Origin: a bacterium
GTDB lineage: Bacteria > Campylobacterota > Campylobacteria > Campylobacterales > Sulfurimonadaceae
Length of the DNA: 6,489 bases
Direction of reading: 5' to 3'
Assembly: GCA_018824795.1 (NCBI GenBank)
Contig: JAHJFL010000126.1
Span: forward strand, 1 to 6,489
Each line of letters starts with the position of its first letter. The first letter of the stretch is position 1. Of the stretch, positions 1-5,699 are shown piece by piece. Below the pieces are notes generated by a model. That model saw nothing but the letters and a program-made list of their open reading frames with translations, was not told where the DNA came from and ran no database searches. Both the position numbers and the translations under genes were made by a program.

Positions 1-1170
1 TAGTTCTGCATACTTTTCAGCAATAACCATAGAGACTTTTATCTCTGAAGTTGAAATCATTGTTATATTGATATTCTCATTTGCCATTGTTGTAAATGCT
101 TTGGCTGCAACACCTGTGTGAGACTTCATACCAACACCTACGATTGAAACTTTACATATTTTTTCATCGTATGATTGTTCTGTTATATCTCCGCTTGCGA
201 TAAACTCTGCTACAACTTTTTTAGCATCGCTTAAATCGCCTACAGGAACCGTAAAGTCAATGTTCGCTGAACCATCATGAGCAACATTTTGAATTATCAT
301 ATCTATGTTTACATTGTTTTGCGCAAGTTTATTGAAGATGTCAGAAGCAATACCTGTTCTGTCTTTAACACCAAAAAGAGATACTCTTGCCTGATTTTTA
401 TCTAATGCTATTCCGCTTACTAATGGTTTTTCCATGATATTTTCTTCCTTAGTTATTAATGTCCCCTCTTCATTCGAGAAGCTTGTTCTTGTTACCAGAT
501 TTACGTTTAATTTTTTCGCCAACTCTACTGAGCGGTTTTGAAGTACTTTCGCACCTAAAGAGGCAAGTTCTAGCATCTCATCGTAAGAGATTTTGTCCAA
601 TTTTTTTGCTTTTGGCTCAATGCGTGGGTCTGTTGTGTAAATTCCGCTTACGTCAGTATATATCTCACACAAGTCAGCTTTAATCGCTCCGGCAATTGCA
701 ACAGCAGATAAATCACTTCCGCCACGTCCAAGAGTTGTTACATTTCCATCTAATGAAACACCCTGAAAACCTGCAACAACTATAATTTTTCCCTCTTTGA
801 TTGCCGCTTGCATCGCAGTAGGGTCTATCTCTTCAATACGCGCTTTCGTATGAAGATTATCAGTCACGATACCTGCACGTCTACCGCTCATTGATACAGC
901 AGAGTGTCCCATTGCGTTTAGAGCGATTGCCAAAAGTGAAGCTGTTACACGTTCGCCAGAACTTAAAAGCATATCCATCTCTGAACGCTCAGGGTCAGCA
1001 GAAAAATGTTCTGCATATGCTACAAGCTTGTTTGTTTCGCCGCTCATAGCAGAAACGACAACAACCACATCATGTCCGGCTTTTTTTGTTTCACTTACAC
1101 GATTCGCAACATTTTGTATGCGCTCCAAATCACCAACGCTTGTTCCGCCAAATTTTTGAACTATCAACAT
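1..1170 (-). CDS. lysC: Aspartate kinase (aspartokinase), C-terminus cut by window edge
   Basis: Phosphorylates L-aspartate with ATP to 4-aspartyl phosphate, the first committed step toward lysine/diaminopimelate, threonine and methionine; cytoplasmic. I translated the reverse strand: 390 codons are open from ATG 1170 to the window edge with no stop. The N-terminal kinase domain (about residues 1-240) has KFGGTS at 6-11, SSGER at 70-74 and a TDVSGIYTTDPR stretch ending at R183. Two ACT domains follow: one from about 250 with the GVKDRTGIA and NVNIDMIIQN signatures, and one from about 337 that runs into the edge. Relatives of about 400 residues suggest only some 12-15 residues are missing. The ACT1 signature matches lysine/threonine-inhibited enzymes, so concerted feedback inhibition is likely (inferred from the family). 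The ATG directly follows the rppH stop (TAG then ATG, no gap); a GAGGGA ribosome site lies 9 bases upstream, inside rppH. The two genes are probably cotranscribed. Confidence 0.96.
   Translation of the reverse strand, partial: MLIVQKFGGTSVGDLERIQNVANRVSETKKAGHDVVVVVSAMSGETNKLVAYAEHFSADPERSEMDMLLSSGERVTASLLAIALNAMGHSAVSMSGRRAGIVTDNLHTKARIEEIDPTAMQAAIKEGKIIVVAGFQGVSLDGNVTTLGRGGSDLSAVAIAGAIKADLCEIYTDVSGIYTTDPRIEPKAKKLDKISYDEMLELASLGAKVLQNRSVELAKKLNVNLVTRTSFSNEEGTLITKEENIMEKPLVSGIALDKNQARVSLFGVKDRTGIASDIFNKLAQNNVNIDMIIQNVAHDGSANIDFTVPVGDLSDAKKVVAEFIASGDITEQSYDEKICKVSIVGVGMKSHTGVAAKAFTTMANENINITMISTSEIKVSMVIAEKYAEL
433..450 (-). promoter_or_regulatory. Candidate internal start of lysC (beta subunit) with Shine-Dalgarno
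   Basis: Within lysC, codon 246 is ATG (435-433) and is preceded by AAGGAAG at 450-444, 8 bases upstream on the coding strand. The site falls exactly between the kinase and ACT domains and starts a peptide MEKPLVSGIALDK. Bacillus subtilis aspartokinase II and Corynebacterium glutamicum LysC make a separate beta subunit from an in-frame internal start at about residue 245-250, giving an alpha2-beta2 enzyme. The sequence shows the start and ribosome site; use of this start here is inferred. Confidence 0.55.
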
Positions 1171-1641
1171 CTATAAAAGTCCCTCTTTTTTAAAATGATT
1201 TATTACTACTTCATAAACACTTTTTTTGAAATGTGCCGTTAAATCTAAAACATCTTCAACACTTACAAATTTATGAGACATAAATTCCGGATGTTCTGTC
1301 TCAAGATTTATAACCGCGTTTTTCTTCAAACGCAGTAAAAAATAGCGCTGCGTTTGACCTTTATAAGGCTTCATTGTTTTAGCTATGCTCGGAGGAAAAT
1401 CATACGAAATCCACTCAGGATATTCAGCAATAATCTCAGCCTCAGTAGTTCCAACTTCTTCTTCGAGTTCACGAAAAAGAGCTTCAACTACCTCTTCGCC
1501 CTCATCTATACCACCCTGTGGAAACTGCCAAATATCAATCAAATCATTTCTTTGTGCTATAAATAACTCTTTTTTGTCCGGATACGCATCCGAGACTATA
1601 ATCATCGCAACATTAGGACGATATATATCTTCTTTGTTCAT
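1171..1641 (-). CDS. rppH: RNA pyrophosphohydrolase, Nudix family
   Basis: A 156-residue Nudix hydrolase that converts 5'-triphosphate (or diphosphate) mRNA ends to monophosphate and so triggers RNase-dependent decay; members also cleave diadenosine polyphosphates in vitro. The complete Nudix box is at residues 43-65: GG-IDEGE, then RELEEEVGT, which matches Gx5Ex7REUxEExGU and includes the metal-binding glutamates. The preceding WQFPQGG (38-44) is the RppH-type signature. Length fits the epsilonproteobacterial form (about 155 residues, the H. pylori protein once called InvA/NudA). ATG 1641 has AGGTG at 1652-1648, 6 bases upstream, and a TATAAT box further up, so the start is well supported. 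It ends in TAG directly touching the lysC ATG. As I recall, H. pylori HP1228-HP1229 is the same pair, which supports orthology. Nothing in the sequence ties RppH to aspartate metabolism. Confidence 0.95.
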   Translation of the reverse strand: MNKEDIYRPNVAMIIVSDAYPDKKELFIAQRNDLIDIWQFPQGGIDEGEEVVEALFRELEEEVGTTEAEIIAEYPEWISYDFPPSIAKTMKPYKGQTQRYFLLRLKKNAVINLETEHPEFMSHKFVSVEDVLDLTAHFKKSVYEVVINHFKKEGLL

Positions 1642-1663
1642 AAAAGCACCTATATTTTAGTGT

Positions 1664-1688
1664 CGCGATTATACATAAAACGCGATTA
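1664..1688. repeat. 8-bp direct repeat over the rppH promoter
   Basis: CGCGATTA occurs at 1664-1671 and again at 1681-1688, 17 bp apart start to start. The first copy overlaps the rppH -10 box, and the second sits in the spacer between -10 and -35. CG-rich octamers stand out in this AT-rich spacer. The placement fits a repressor or other regulator site, but two copies of 8 bp could be chance, and I know of no regulator for this motif. Confidence 0.4.
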
Positions 1689-1696
1689 AAATAAAA
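1668..1696 (-). promoter_or_regulatory. Sigma-70-type promoter of rppH-lysC
   Basis: A perfect TATAAT on the minus strand (1673-1668) lies 26 bases upstream of the rppH ATG, so transcription should begin near 1661 and leave a leader of about 20 bases that contains the AGGTG ribosome site. At 17-bp spacing the -35 position (1696-1691) reads TTTTAT, a poor match. Weak -35 elements in a T-rich upstream region are usual in Campylobacterota. It overlaps the direct repeat at 1664-1688. Confidence 0.6.
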
Positions 1697-1727
1697 TAAT
1701 TTTCAGAGTAAATATCTATAAAAAATA

Positions 1728-1756
1728 TTGCTTTTTAGTTTTTTTATAGTTATAAT
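1728..1756 (+). promoter_or_regulatory. Sigma-70 promoter of the DUF2628-like gene
   Basis: TTGCTT (1728-1733) and a perfect TATAAT (1751-1756) are separated by 17 bp, the ideal spacing. This is the best-formed promoter in the window. Transcription should start near 1763, giving a leader of about 20 bases with AAAGGTG at 1772-1778, 4 bases before the ATG at 1783. Confidence 0.75.
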
Positions 1757-1782
1757 ACAACAAAAAAAAATAAAGGTGTCCC

Positions 1783-2268
1783 ATGAGCAATGAGATGAGC
1801 CCAGAATATACAAACAAAATGATTGCAGCATTTGTTGCCAAACCGGAAAAAACTTTTTGGTATCAGAATGCTTTTTCAAAATTCAACGTTAACGGTATGG
1901 ACGTTATGAAATGGCAATGGAGTTGGTGGGCATTTGGCGGCGGCTTTTTATTTTTGCTTTATCGTAAACAATATCTCGCTTCTCTTATTCTTTTTATTGC
2001 TTCAGTCACTATTGGAATGTTTCCATTAATGGGACTGATTATAGCCATACTCGCCGGTGGATATTCTCCTTATTTTGTTTACAAAGGTTACAAAAGTAAA
2101 TTAGGTGAGATTGAGCGACAAATAAGTGATGAAGATAAGAGAGTAGAAACAATGGCTCAAATAGGCGGCTACCACCAATGGGTTATATGGGTCTATGTTT
2201 TGTTTGCTCTTTTTATAGGGATATCAGTTATATCGTACATAAGTGCCTTAGCTTCTTTAGCAAACTAA
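1783..2268 (+). CDS. DUF2628-like integral membrane protein, function unknown
   Basis: 161 residues. An N-terminal soluble part (1-43) is followed by a tryptophan-rich WQWSWWAFGGG at 44-54 leading into LLYRKQY (58-64). This W-x-W-x-x-AF...LYRK pattern is the hallmark I associate with DUF2628, a family with no known function. Hydrophobic segments lie at about 48-60, 65-82, 83-100 and 133-159. Between the third and fourth is a charged stretch (101-126, KSKLGEIERQISDEDKR) that may be a short helix, followed by IGGYHQW, which also resembles the family's conserved end. The ATG has an AAAGGTG site and its own strong promoter, and a terminator follows, so it looks like a single-gene transcription unit. 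Codon use resembles its neighbours, with no sign of recent transfer. It is clearly coding; family membership is by eye and its role cannot be told. Confidence 0.85.
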   Translation: MSNEMSPEYTNKMIAAFVAKPEKTFWYQNAFSKFNVNGMDVMKWQWSWWAFGGGFLFLLYRKQYLASLILFIASVTIGMFPLMGLIIAILAGGYSPYFVYKGYKSKLGEIERQISDEDKRVETMAQIGGYHQWVIWVYVLFALFIGISVISYISALASLAN

Positions 2269-2274
2269 AACTTG

Positions 2275-2303
2275 AAAGTCACTGCAAGATTGTGGTGACT
2301 TTT
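2275..2303 (+). terminator. Rho-independent-like terminator after the DUF2628-like gene
   Basis: AAAGTCAC (2275-2282) pairs perfectly with GTGACTTT (2295-2302). The stem can extend inward by TGCA/TGTG (two G-U pairs) to 12 bp, closing on an AGAT tetraloop (2287-2290). The following U run is short (TTTT, 2300-2303), so termination may be incomplete. It begins 6 bases after the stop codon and ends 40 bases before hemW. Confidence 0.7.
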
Positions 2304-2331
2304 CACACAACTTTCTCCGTGAAAATTTCGT

Positions 2332-2343
2332 TATACTTTCATC
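2332..2343 (+). promoter_or_regulatory. Candidate hemW promoter giving a leaderless mRNA
   Basis: TATACT at 2332-2337 is a good -10 match. The usual distance of about 7 bases puts the transcription start at 2343-2344, the A of the hemW ATG. No Shine-Dalgarno sequence is present between the terminator and the ATG (2304-2343), and the in-frame TGA at 2320-2322 leaves no ATG, GTG or TTG upstream. No convincing -35 is visible. Readthrough from the gene upstream remains possible. Confidence 0.5.
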
Positions 2344-3399
2344 ATGCTACTATATATTCACATCCCATTTTGCGATTCTAAATGCTCTTACTGTGCCTTT
2401 AACTCTTATGTTGACAAGTTTCATCTTAAAGAGCAGTATATGCTCTCCCTGCAAACGCAACTTACTCACGAGCTTCAAAGATTTGATACAAAAGAAAAAA
2501 GTATCCAAACACTTTTCATAGGTGGGGGAACACCTTCGACAGTTTCACCTGAACTTTACGAGCCTATTTTTAAACTTCTACAACCCTACTTTGCCCCAAA
2601 TATAGAAATGACGAGCGAGGCCAATCCAAATTCTGCAAGCTACGAATGGCTTCTTGGAATGTATAAACTTGGGATTAACCGTATCAGCTTTGGCGTGCAA
2701 AGTTTCAATGAAGAAAAACTCAAACTCCTTAACCGTGCCCACTCTCCAAAACAGGCTAAAGAAGCCATACTAAACGCAAGTAAAATAGGCTTTAAAAACC
2801 TCTCTCTTGACTTAATTTATGCCACACTTGGAGATACAAAAGAGCTCTTGTTGCATGACTTAAACACTGCGTTTGAGCTTCCAATCAACCATTTAAGTGC
2901 TTATGCGCTGACCATAGAAGAAGGAACTCCGTTTGAACGAAAGCCGCATATGTCTAAAGAGAAACTTTCTCTGACTTCTTGGCTTTTTAAAGAGATTAAA
3001 AAACGCGGTTTCTCGCAGTACGAGATAAGTAATTTTGGCTCTTATCAAAGCCAACATAATTTAGGTTACTGGCTGTATGAAGATTATATTGGTGCAGGAA
3101 GCGGAGCTGTGGGTAAATTAGGAACTCAGAGATTTTATCCGACAGCCAACTTGGAAGAGTACATCAAAAATCCTCTTGACATTCACAGTGAAAGTTTGAG
3201 CATTGAGGATAAAAAATTTGAACAATTTTTCTTGGGACTGCGTTCATGCATAGGTATAAAAGCGGAAATTATGACTCAAGAAGAGCTCAAACGAGCTCAG
3301 CTGCTTGTTCATGAAGAAAAACTCTATTTTGAAGAGAATACTTTTTATAACAAAAATTTTTTGTTATCGGACGAAATAGCGCTTTTTTTATCCTCTTGA
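2344..3399 (+). CDS. hemW: Radical SAM haem chaperone HemW (HemN-like)
   Basis: 351 residues. The radical-SAM motif CxxxCxxC is at C10, C14, C17 and is followed by AF, where true coproporphyrinogen dehydrogenase HemN has a fourth cysteine. GGGTPS at 60-65 is the SAM-binding loop, then SFGVQSFNEEKLKLLNRAH. HNLGYW at 238-243 matches the HNxxYW motif that is typical of HemW and linked to haem binding. A HemN_C-like tail ends in LSDEIALFL. The family binds haem and a 4Fe-4S cluster and is thought to deliver haem to respiratory enzymes; many databases still label it oxygen-independent coproporphyrinogen III oxidase. Length is slightly short against E. coli HemW (about 378) but usual for this phylum. 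The start is forced: an in-frame TGA lies at 2320-2322 with no other start codon after it. There is no ribosome site, so a leaderless message is likely. Confidence 0.93.
   Translation: MLLYIHIPFCDSKCSYCAFNSYVDKFHLKEQYMLSLQTQLTHELQRFDTKEKSIQTLFIGGGTPSTVSPELYEPIFKLLQPYFAPNIEMTSEANPNSASYEWLLGMYKLGINRISFGVQSFNEEKLKLLNRAHSPKQAKEAILNASKIGFKNLSLDLIYATLGDTKELLLHDLNTAFELPINHLSAYALTIEEGTPFERKPHMSKEKLSLTSWLFKEIKKRGFSQYEISNFGSYQSQHNLGYWLYEDYIGAGSGAVGKLGTQRFYPTANLEEYIKNPLDIHSESLSIEDKKFEQFFLGLRSCIGIKAEIMTQEELKRAQLLVHEEKLYFEENTFYNKNFLLSDEIALFLSS
3347..3367. repeat. A/T inverted repeat inside the hemW 3' end
   Basis: ATAACAAAAA (3347-3356) and TTTTTGTTAT (3358-3367) are perfect 10-bp arms around a single T. 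It lies in the hemW coding sequence (residues around YNKNFLLS), about 55 bp before the tatB -10 box. The arms are nearly all A/T and the lysine, asparagine and phenylalanine codons favour such runs, so chance is a fair explanation. Confidence 0.35.
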
Positions 3400-3422
3400 A
3401 GGAATTTTAATTATTCTTTAGC

Positions 3423-3456
3423 TAGAATCACACTCTTATCTTAAAAATTCTGAAGG
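3423..3456 (+). promoter_or_regulatory. Probable promoter and ribosome site of tatB-tatC-queA
   Basis: TAGAAT at 3423-3428 is a good -10 box in the 63-bp gap after hemW. The DNA just upstream is T-rich, but no -35 sits at proper spacing (TTGAAG at 3396 is 21 bp away, too far). Transcription would start near 3435. GAAGG at 3452-3456 is 6 bases before the tatB ATG. No terminator separates hemW from tatB, so readthrough is also possible. Confidence 0.5.
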
Positions 3457-3462
3457 TTTTAC

Positions 3463-3864
3463 ATGTTTGGTATGGGTTTTACTGAAATACTTATTATTCT
3501 CGTCGTAGCTATACTTTTTTTAGGGCCGGACAAGCTTCCGACTGCAATGGTCGACATTGCAAAATTTTTCAGAAATATGAAAAAAACAATCGGGACACTC
3601 AAAGATACTCTCGAAGAAGAGATGAATGTATCTGAAATCAAAAAAGAGGCGCTTTCTTATAAAAAAGAGCTTCTGAGTGCAAGTGAAAATCTCTCTCGCG
3701 TAACAGATATGACAAAAGTTGGAGAAGAGATGTCTAAACTCGGTGATGACATCCTCAATGATGTAGAAAAACCTATTGCACCAAAAGCACCGCCGATTCA
3801 AGAAAAAATTACATTTGAAAAAAAACAAAAACCAATAGCTAAAGAAGAGAATGCTGATGTTTGA
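3463..3864 (+). CDS. tatB: Sec-independent (twin-arginine) translocase protein TatB
   Basis: 133 residues. TatB forms the receptor with TatC, binding twin-arginine signal peptides so that folded proteins can cross the inner membrane. The architecture is classic: a short N-terminal membrane helix (about 6-20), the GP hinge at G21-P22, then an amphipathic helix (about 24-60) and a long charged helical region to about 105, ending in a Pro/Lys/Glu-rich tail. The sequence GFTE with E8 and LGPDKLP favour TatB over TatA, whose hinge is usually FG and which lacks E8. ATG 3463 has GAAGG 6 bases upstream and starts with the conserved MFGMGF. Its end overlaps tatC by 8 bases (or 14 with the alternative tatC start). 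No tatA is present nearby; in this phylum, as I recall, tatA lies elsewhere. Length is shorter than E. coli TatB (171), which is common in the family. Confidence 0.94.
   Translation: MFGMGFTEILIILVVAILFLGPDKLPTAMVDIAKFFRNMKKTIGTLKDTLEEEMNVSEIKKEALSYKKELLSASENLSRVTDMTKVGEEMSKLGDDILNDVEKPIAPKAPPIQEKITFEKKQKPIAKEENADV
3842..3859 (+). promoter_or_regulatory. Ribosome site deciding the tatC start
   Basis: GAAGAG at 3844-3849, inside the tatB end, is 7 bases from ATG 3857 but only 1 base from ATG 3851. Correct spacing and the family start (MF-x-DL-x-PHLxELR) both favour 3857. Confidence 0.65.
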
Positions 3865-4669
3865 TGATTTAAAACCACATTTAGTTGAACTGAGAAAACG
3901 TCTGGGCATCTCTGTCGCCACCCTTATTGTCATGTTTTTTGTTATGTTTTACTTTCATGAACCACTTTTAAACTGGATAGTTGCCCCGCTTGATACTGCA
4001 CTTGTAGAGGTTGGGAAGATATCCCTTCATGCAGCAGATGGTATGATAACAACAAGCCAGGTAGGAGGAGCATTCTTTGTAGCTCTCAAAGTAGCCTTTT
4101 TCGCGGCAATACTTGGGTCTCTACCTATCATACTCGCTCAGCTTTGGATGTTTATAGCTCCTGGTTTATATGCTAACGAGAAAAAAATGCTTATCCCGTT
4201 TATTGTAGGCGGAAGCGGCATGTTCTTTGTCGGTGTTGCCTTTGCTTACTATATTGTTACTCCTTTTGGTTTTGATTTTCTCATTACCTTTGGTAGCTTC
4301 AAATTTACACCGCTTATTAATATAGAAGATTATGTGGGCTTTTTCACAAAGATTATGTTTGGTTTTGGCTTGGCTTTTGAGCTTCCAATCTTTGCATATT
4401 TCTTAGCACTTCTAGGTCTTATTGATGACAGAATGATGCGTGATTTTTTCAAGTATGCTGTTGTAATCATCTTTATCGTTGCAGCACTTCTCACACCTCC
4501 AGATGTATTAACGCAGTTACTTATGGCAATTCCACTTGTCATTCTTTATGGTATTTCAATTCTAATAGTAAGAGCTGTCAATCCCGCTCCTCCTATAGAA
4601 GAAGAGGATGAAACTGAAGATGAAGATGAAGAAGAGAGTTCAAGCGATGCAACTAGGATAGAGAAATAG
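3857..4669 (+). CDS. tatC: Sec-independent (twin-arginine) translocase protein TatC
   Basis: The main twin-arginine signal receptor, a six-helix inner-membrane protein. From ATG 3857 it has 270 residues; ATG 3851 would add ML. Motifs in order: PHLVELRKR at 7-15 on the cytoplasmic N-terminus; FIAPGLYANEKK at 99-110, the first cytoplasmic loop that contacts the signal peptide, with E108 probably matching E. coli E103; FGFGLAFELP with E175 in the helix 4 region; and TPPD at 213-216. Hydrophobic segments lie at about 17-35, 70-95, 113-135, 155-180, 195-212 and 217-236. Two oddities: Gly232 in LYGISI where many TatC proteins have Glu, and a very acidic tail (about 245-262, mostly E and D) followed by SSSDATRIEK. 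The gene overlaps tatB and is followed after one base by queA, so all three are probably one operon with coupled translation. Confidence 0.95.
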   Translation: MFDDLKPHLVELRKRLGISVATLIVMFFVMFYFHEPLLNWIVAPLDTALVEVGKISLHAADGMITTSQVGGAFFVALKVAFFAAILGSLPIILAQLWMFIAPGLYANEKKMLIPFIVGGSGMFFVGVAFAYYIVTPFGFDFLITFGSFKFTPLINIEDYVGFFTKIMFGFGLAFELPIFAYFLALLGLIDDRMMRDFFKYAVVIIFIVAALLTPPDVLTQLLMAIPLVILYGISILIVRAVNPAPPIEEEDETEDEDEEESSSDATRIEK

Positions 4670-4673
4670 TTTG
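4655..4673 (+). promoter_or_regulatory. Ribosome site and TTG start of queA
   Basis: AGGA at 4655-4658 (extending as AGGATAGAG) is the only purine-rich site before TTG 4671, with a rather long spacing of 12 bases. The in-frame TAG at 4659-4661 excludes the upstream ATG 4647, and no ATG or GTG follows near the conserved N-terminus. TTG is therefore the best available start. Confidence 0.6.
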
Positions 4674-5699
4674 ATAGAGCAAGAGTTTCTTACCGCAAGC
4701 TATGACTTTGAACTCCCTTCAAAGCTCATAGCAACACATCCCGCTCACCCAAGAGACCATGCAAAGCTTTTAGTTTTTGACAGACAAACGCAGCAGATTA
4801 TTCATGCCAACTTTTATGATTTCGAAAAATTTTTACCCAAAGATGTAGCACTAATCTTTAACAATACAAAAGTCATAAAAGCCAGACTTTTTGGGCATAA
4901 AACAAGTGGCGGTAAAATAGAACTACTTATAAACAGAGCCTTAAACGCACATGAAGTAAATGTCTATATACGAGGGAAAGTAAAAGTTGGAACTCCAATT
5001 TTCTTCGATTCAAACCTTGAAGCACGCGTAAAAGAGCTTCATGAAGACGGAAGCCGCATAGTAGAATTTTTCGTAGACAATACTCTCTTGCGTTTTGAAG
5101 AATTACTTCCAATAATAGAACAGATAGGTCATGTTCCGCTTCCTCCTTACATACAAAGAGAAGACAACGAAGAAGATGAAAATGAATATCAGAGCGTTTT
5201 TGCCAAAGAGGAAGGCGCAGTAGCCGCACCTACAGCCTCTCTACATTTTACAGCAGAACAGCATAAACGAATTACCCAGAACCATAAGCATGCCTATGTC
5301 ACTTTACATGTCGGAAGCGGAACTTTTAAGCCTGTTGAAGCAGAAATTATCACAAACCATCCTATGCATTCTGAGTATTATGACATTTCAAAAGAAGCAA
5401 AAGAGCTGCTGGATTCTGATGCTAAAATTTTAAGTGTGGGGACAACTTCTACAAGAACCATAGAGTTTTATATAAGACACAAAGAGCAGACCAATGGTGA
5501 GGCGAATCTTTTTTTACACCCCAATAACAAACCGCTTCGAGTAAATCATCTGCTGACAAATTTTCATCTTCCAAAGTCAACGCTCTTGATGCTAGTTGCC
5601 TCTTTTGTTGGACTTGAAAAAACGCAGGAGTTATATGCTGAAGCCATCAAAGAAGAATATCGCTTTTACTCTTACGGTGACGCAATGTTAATACTATAA
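4671..5699 (+). CDS. queA: S-adenosylmethionine:tRNA ribosyltransferase-isomerase
   Basis: 342 residues, full family length. QueA transfers and isomerises the ribose of S-adenosylmethionine onto 7-aminomethyl-7-deazaguanine at position 34 of tRNAs with GUN anticodons, making epoxyqueuosine, the penultimate queuosine step. Visible signatures: YDFELPSKLIATHP near the N-terminus; LIFNNTKVIKARLFG; YQSVFAKEEGAVAAPTASLHFT with AAPTASLHF at 185-193; HVGSGTFKPV from H213; SVGTTSTRTIE; LRVNHLLTNFHLPKSTLLMLVASFVG; and the ending FYSYGDAMLIL. The start is TTG, one base after the tatC stop, which suggests termination-reinitiation. No other queuosine gene is in the window, so its place here is operon convenience rather than a pathway cluster. 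An acidic stretch (EDNEEDENEY) precedes YQSVF, a loop that varies in the family. The last two codons overlap the dprA end. Confidence 0.97.
   Translation: MIEQEFLTASYDFELPSKLIATHPAHPRDHAKLLVFDRQTQQIIHANFYDFEKFLPKDVALIFNNTKVIKARLFGHKTSGGKIELLINRALNAHEVNVYIRGKVKVGTPIFFDSNLEARVKELHEDGSRIVEFFVDNTLLRFEELLPIIEQIGHVPLPPYIQREDNEEDENEYQSVFAKEEGAVAAPTASLHFTAEQHKRITQNHKHAYVTLHVGSGTFKPVEAEIITNHPMHSEYYDISKEAKELLDSDAKILSVGTTSTRTIEFYIRHKEQTNGEANLFLHPNNKPLRVNHLLTNFHLPKSTLLMLVASFVGLEKTQELYAEAIKEEYRFYSYGDAMLIL

Noticed and set aside
459..683. Plus-strand open frame of 74 codons
   Set aside because: It lies antisense to the uninterrupted lysC reading frame, has no ribosome site and resembles no family.
1354..1660. 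Two plus-strand open frames over rppH
   Set aside because: Antisense to a complete Nudix gene, low-complexity serine-rich products, no promoter or ribosome site.
3374..3390. AGCGCT followed by seven T as a hemW terminator
   Set aside because: A 6-bp palindrome has no loop and cannot form a terminator hairpin; it also lies inside the coding sequence.
2344..3399. Calling this gene hemN (coproporphyrinogen dehydrogenase)
   Set aside because: The cysteine motif lacks the fourth Cys of true HemN, and the HNxxYW motif is present, so HemW fits better.
3851..3856. ATG 3851 as the tatC start
   Set aside because: Its spacing from GAAGAG is only 1 base and it adds ML before the conserved family start; 3857 is better, though not proven.
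3463..3864. Calling this gene tatA
   Set aside because: E8, the GP hinge and a long charged C-terminus next to tatC point to TatB.
3520..3933. Minus-strand open frame of 137 codons across tatB and tatC
   Set aside because: It crosses two well-recognised genes on the other strand, and its Phe/Cys-rich product is typical of antisense of Lys/Glu-rich coding DNA.
4330..5229. Minus-strand open frames inside tatC and queA
   Set aside because: Shadows of conserved coding regions, with no start signals.
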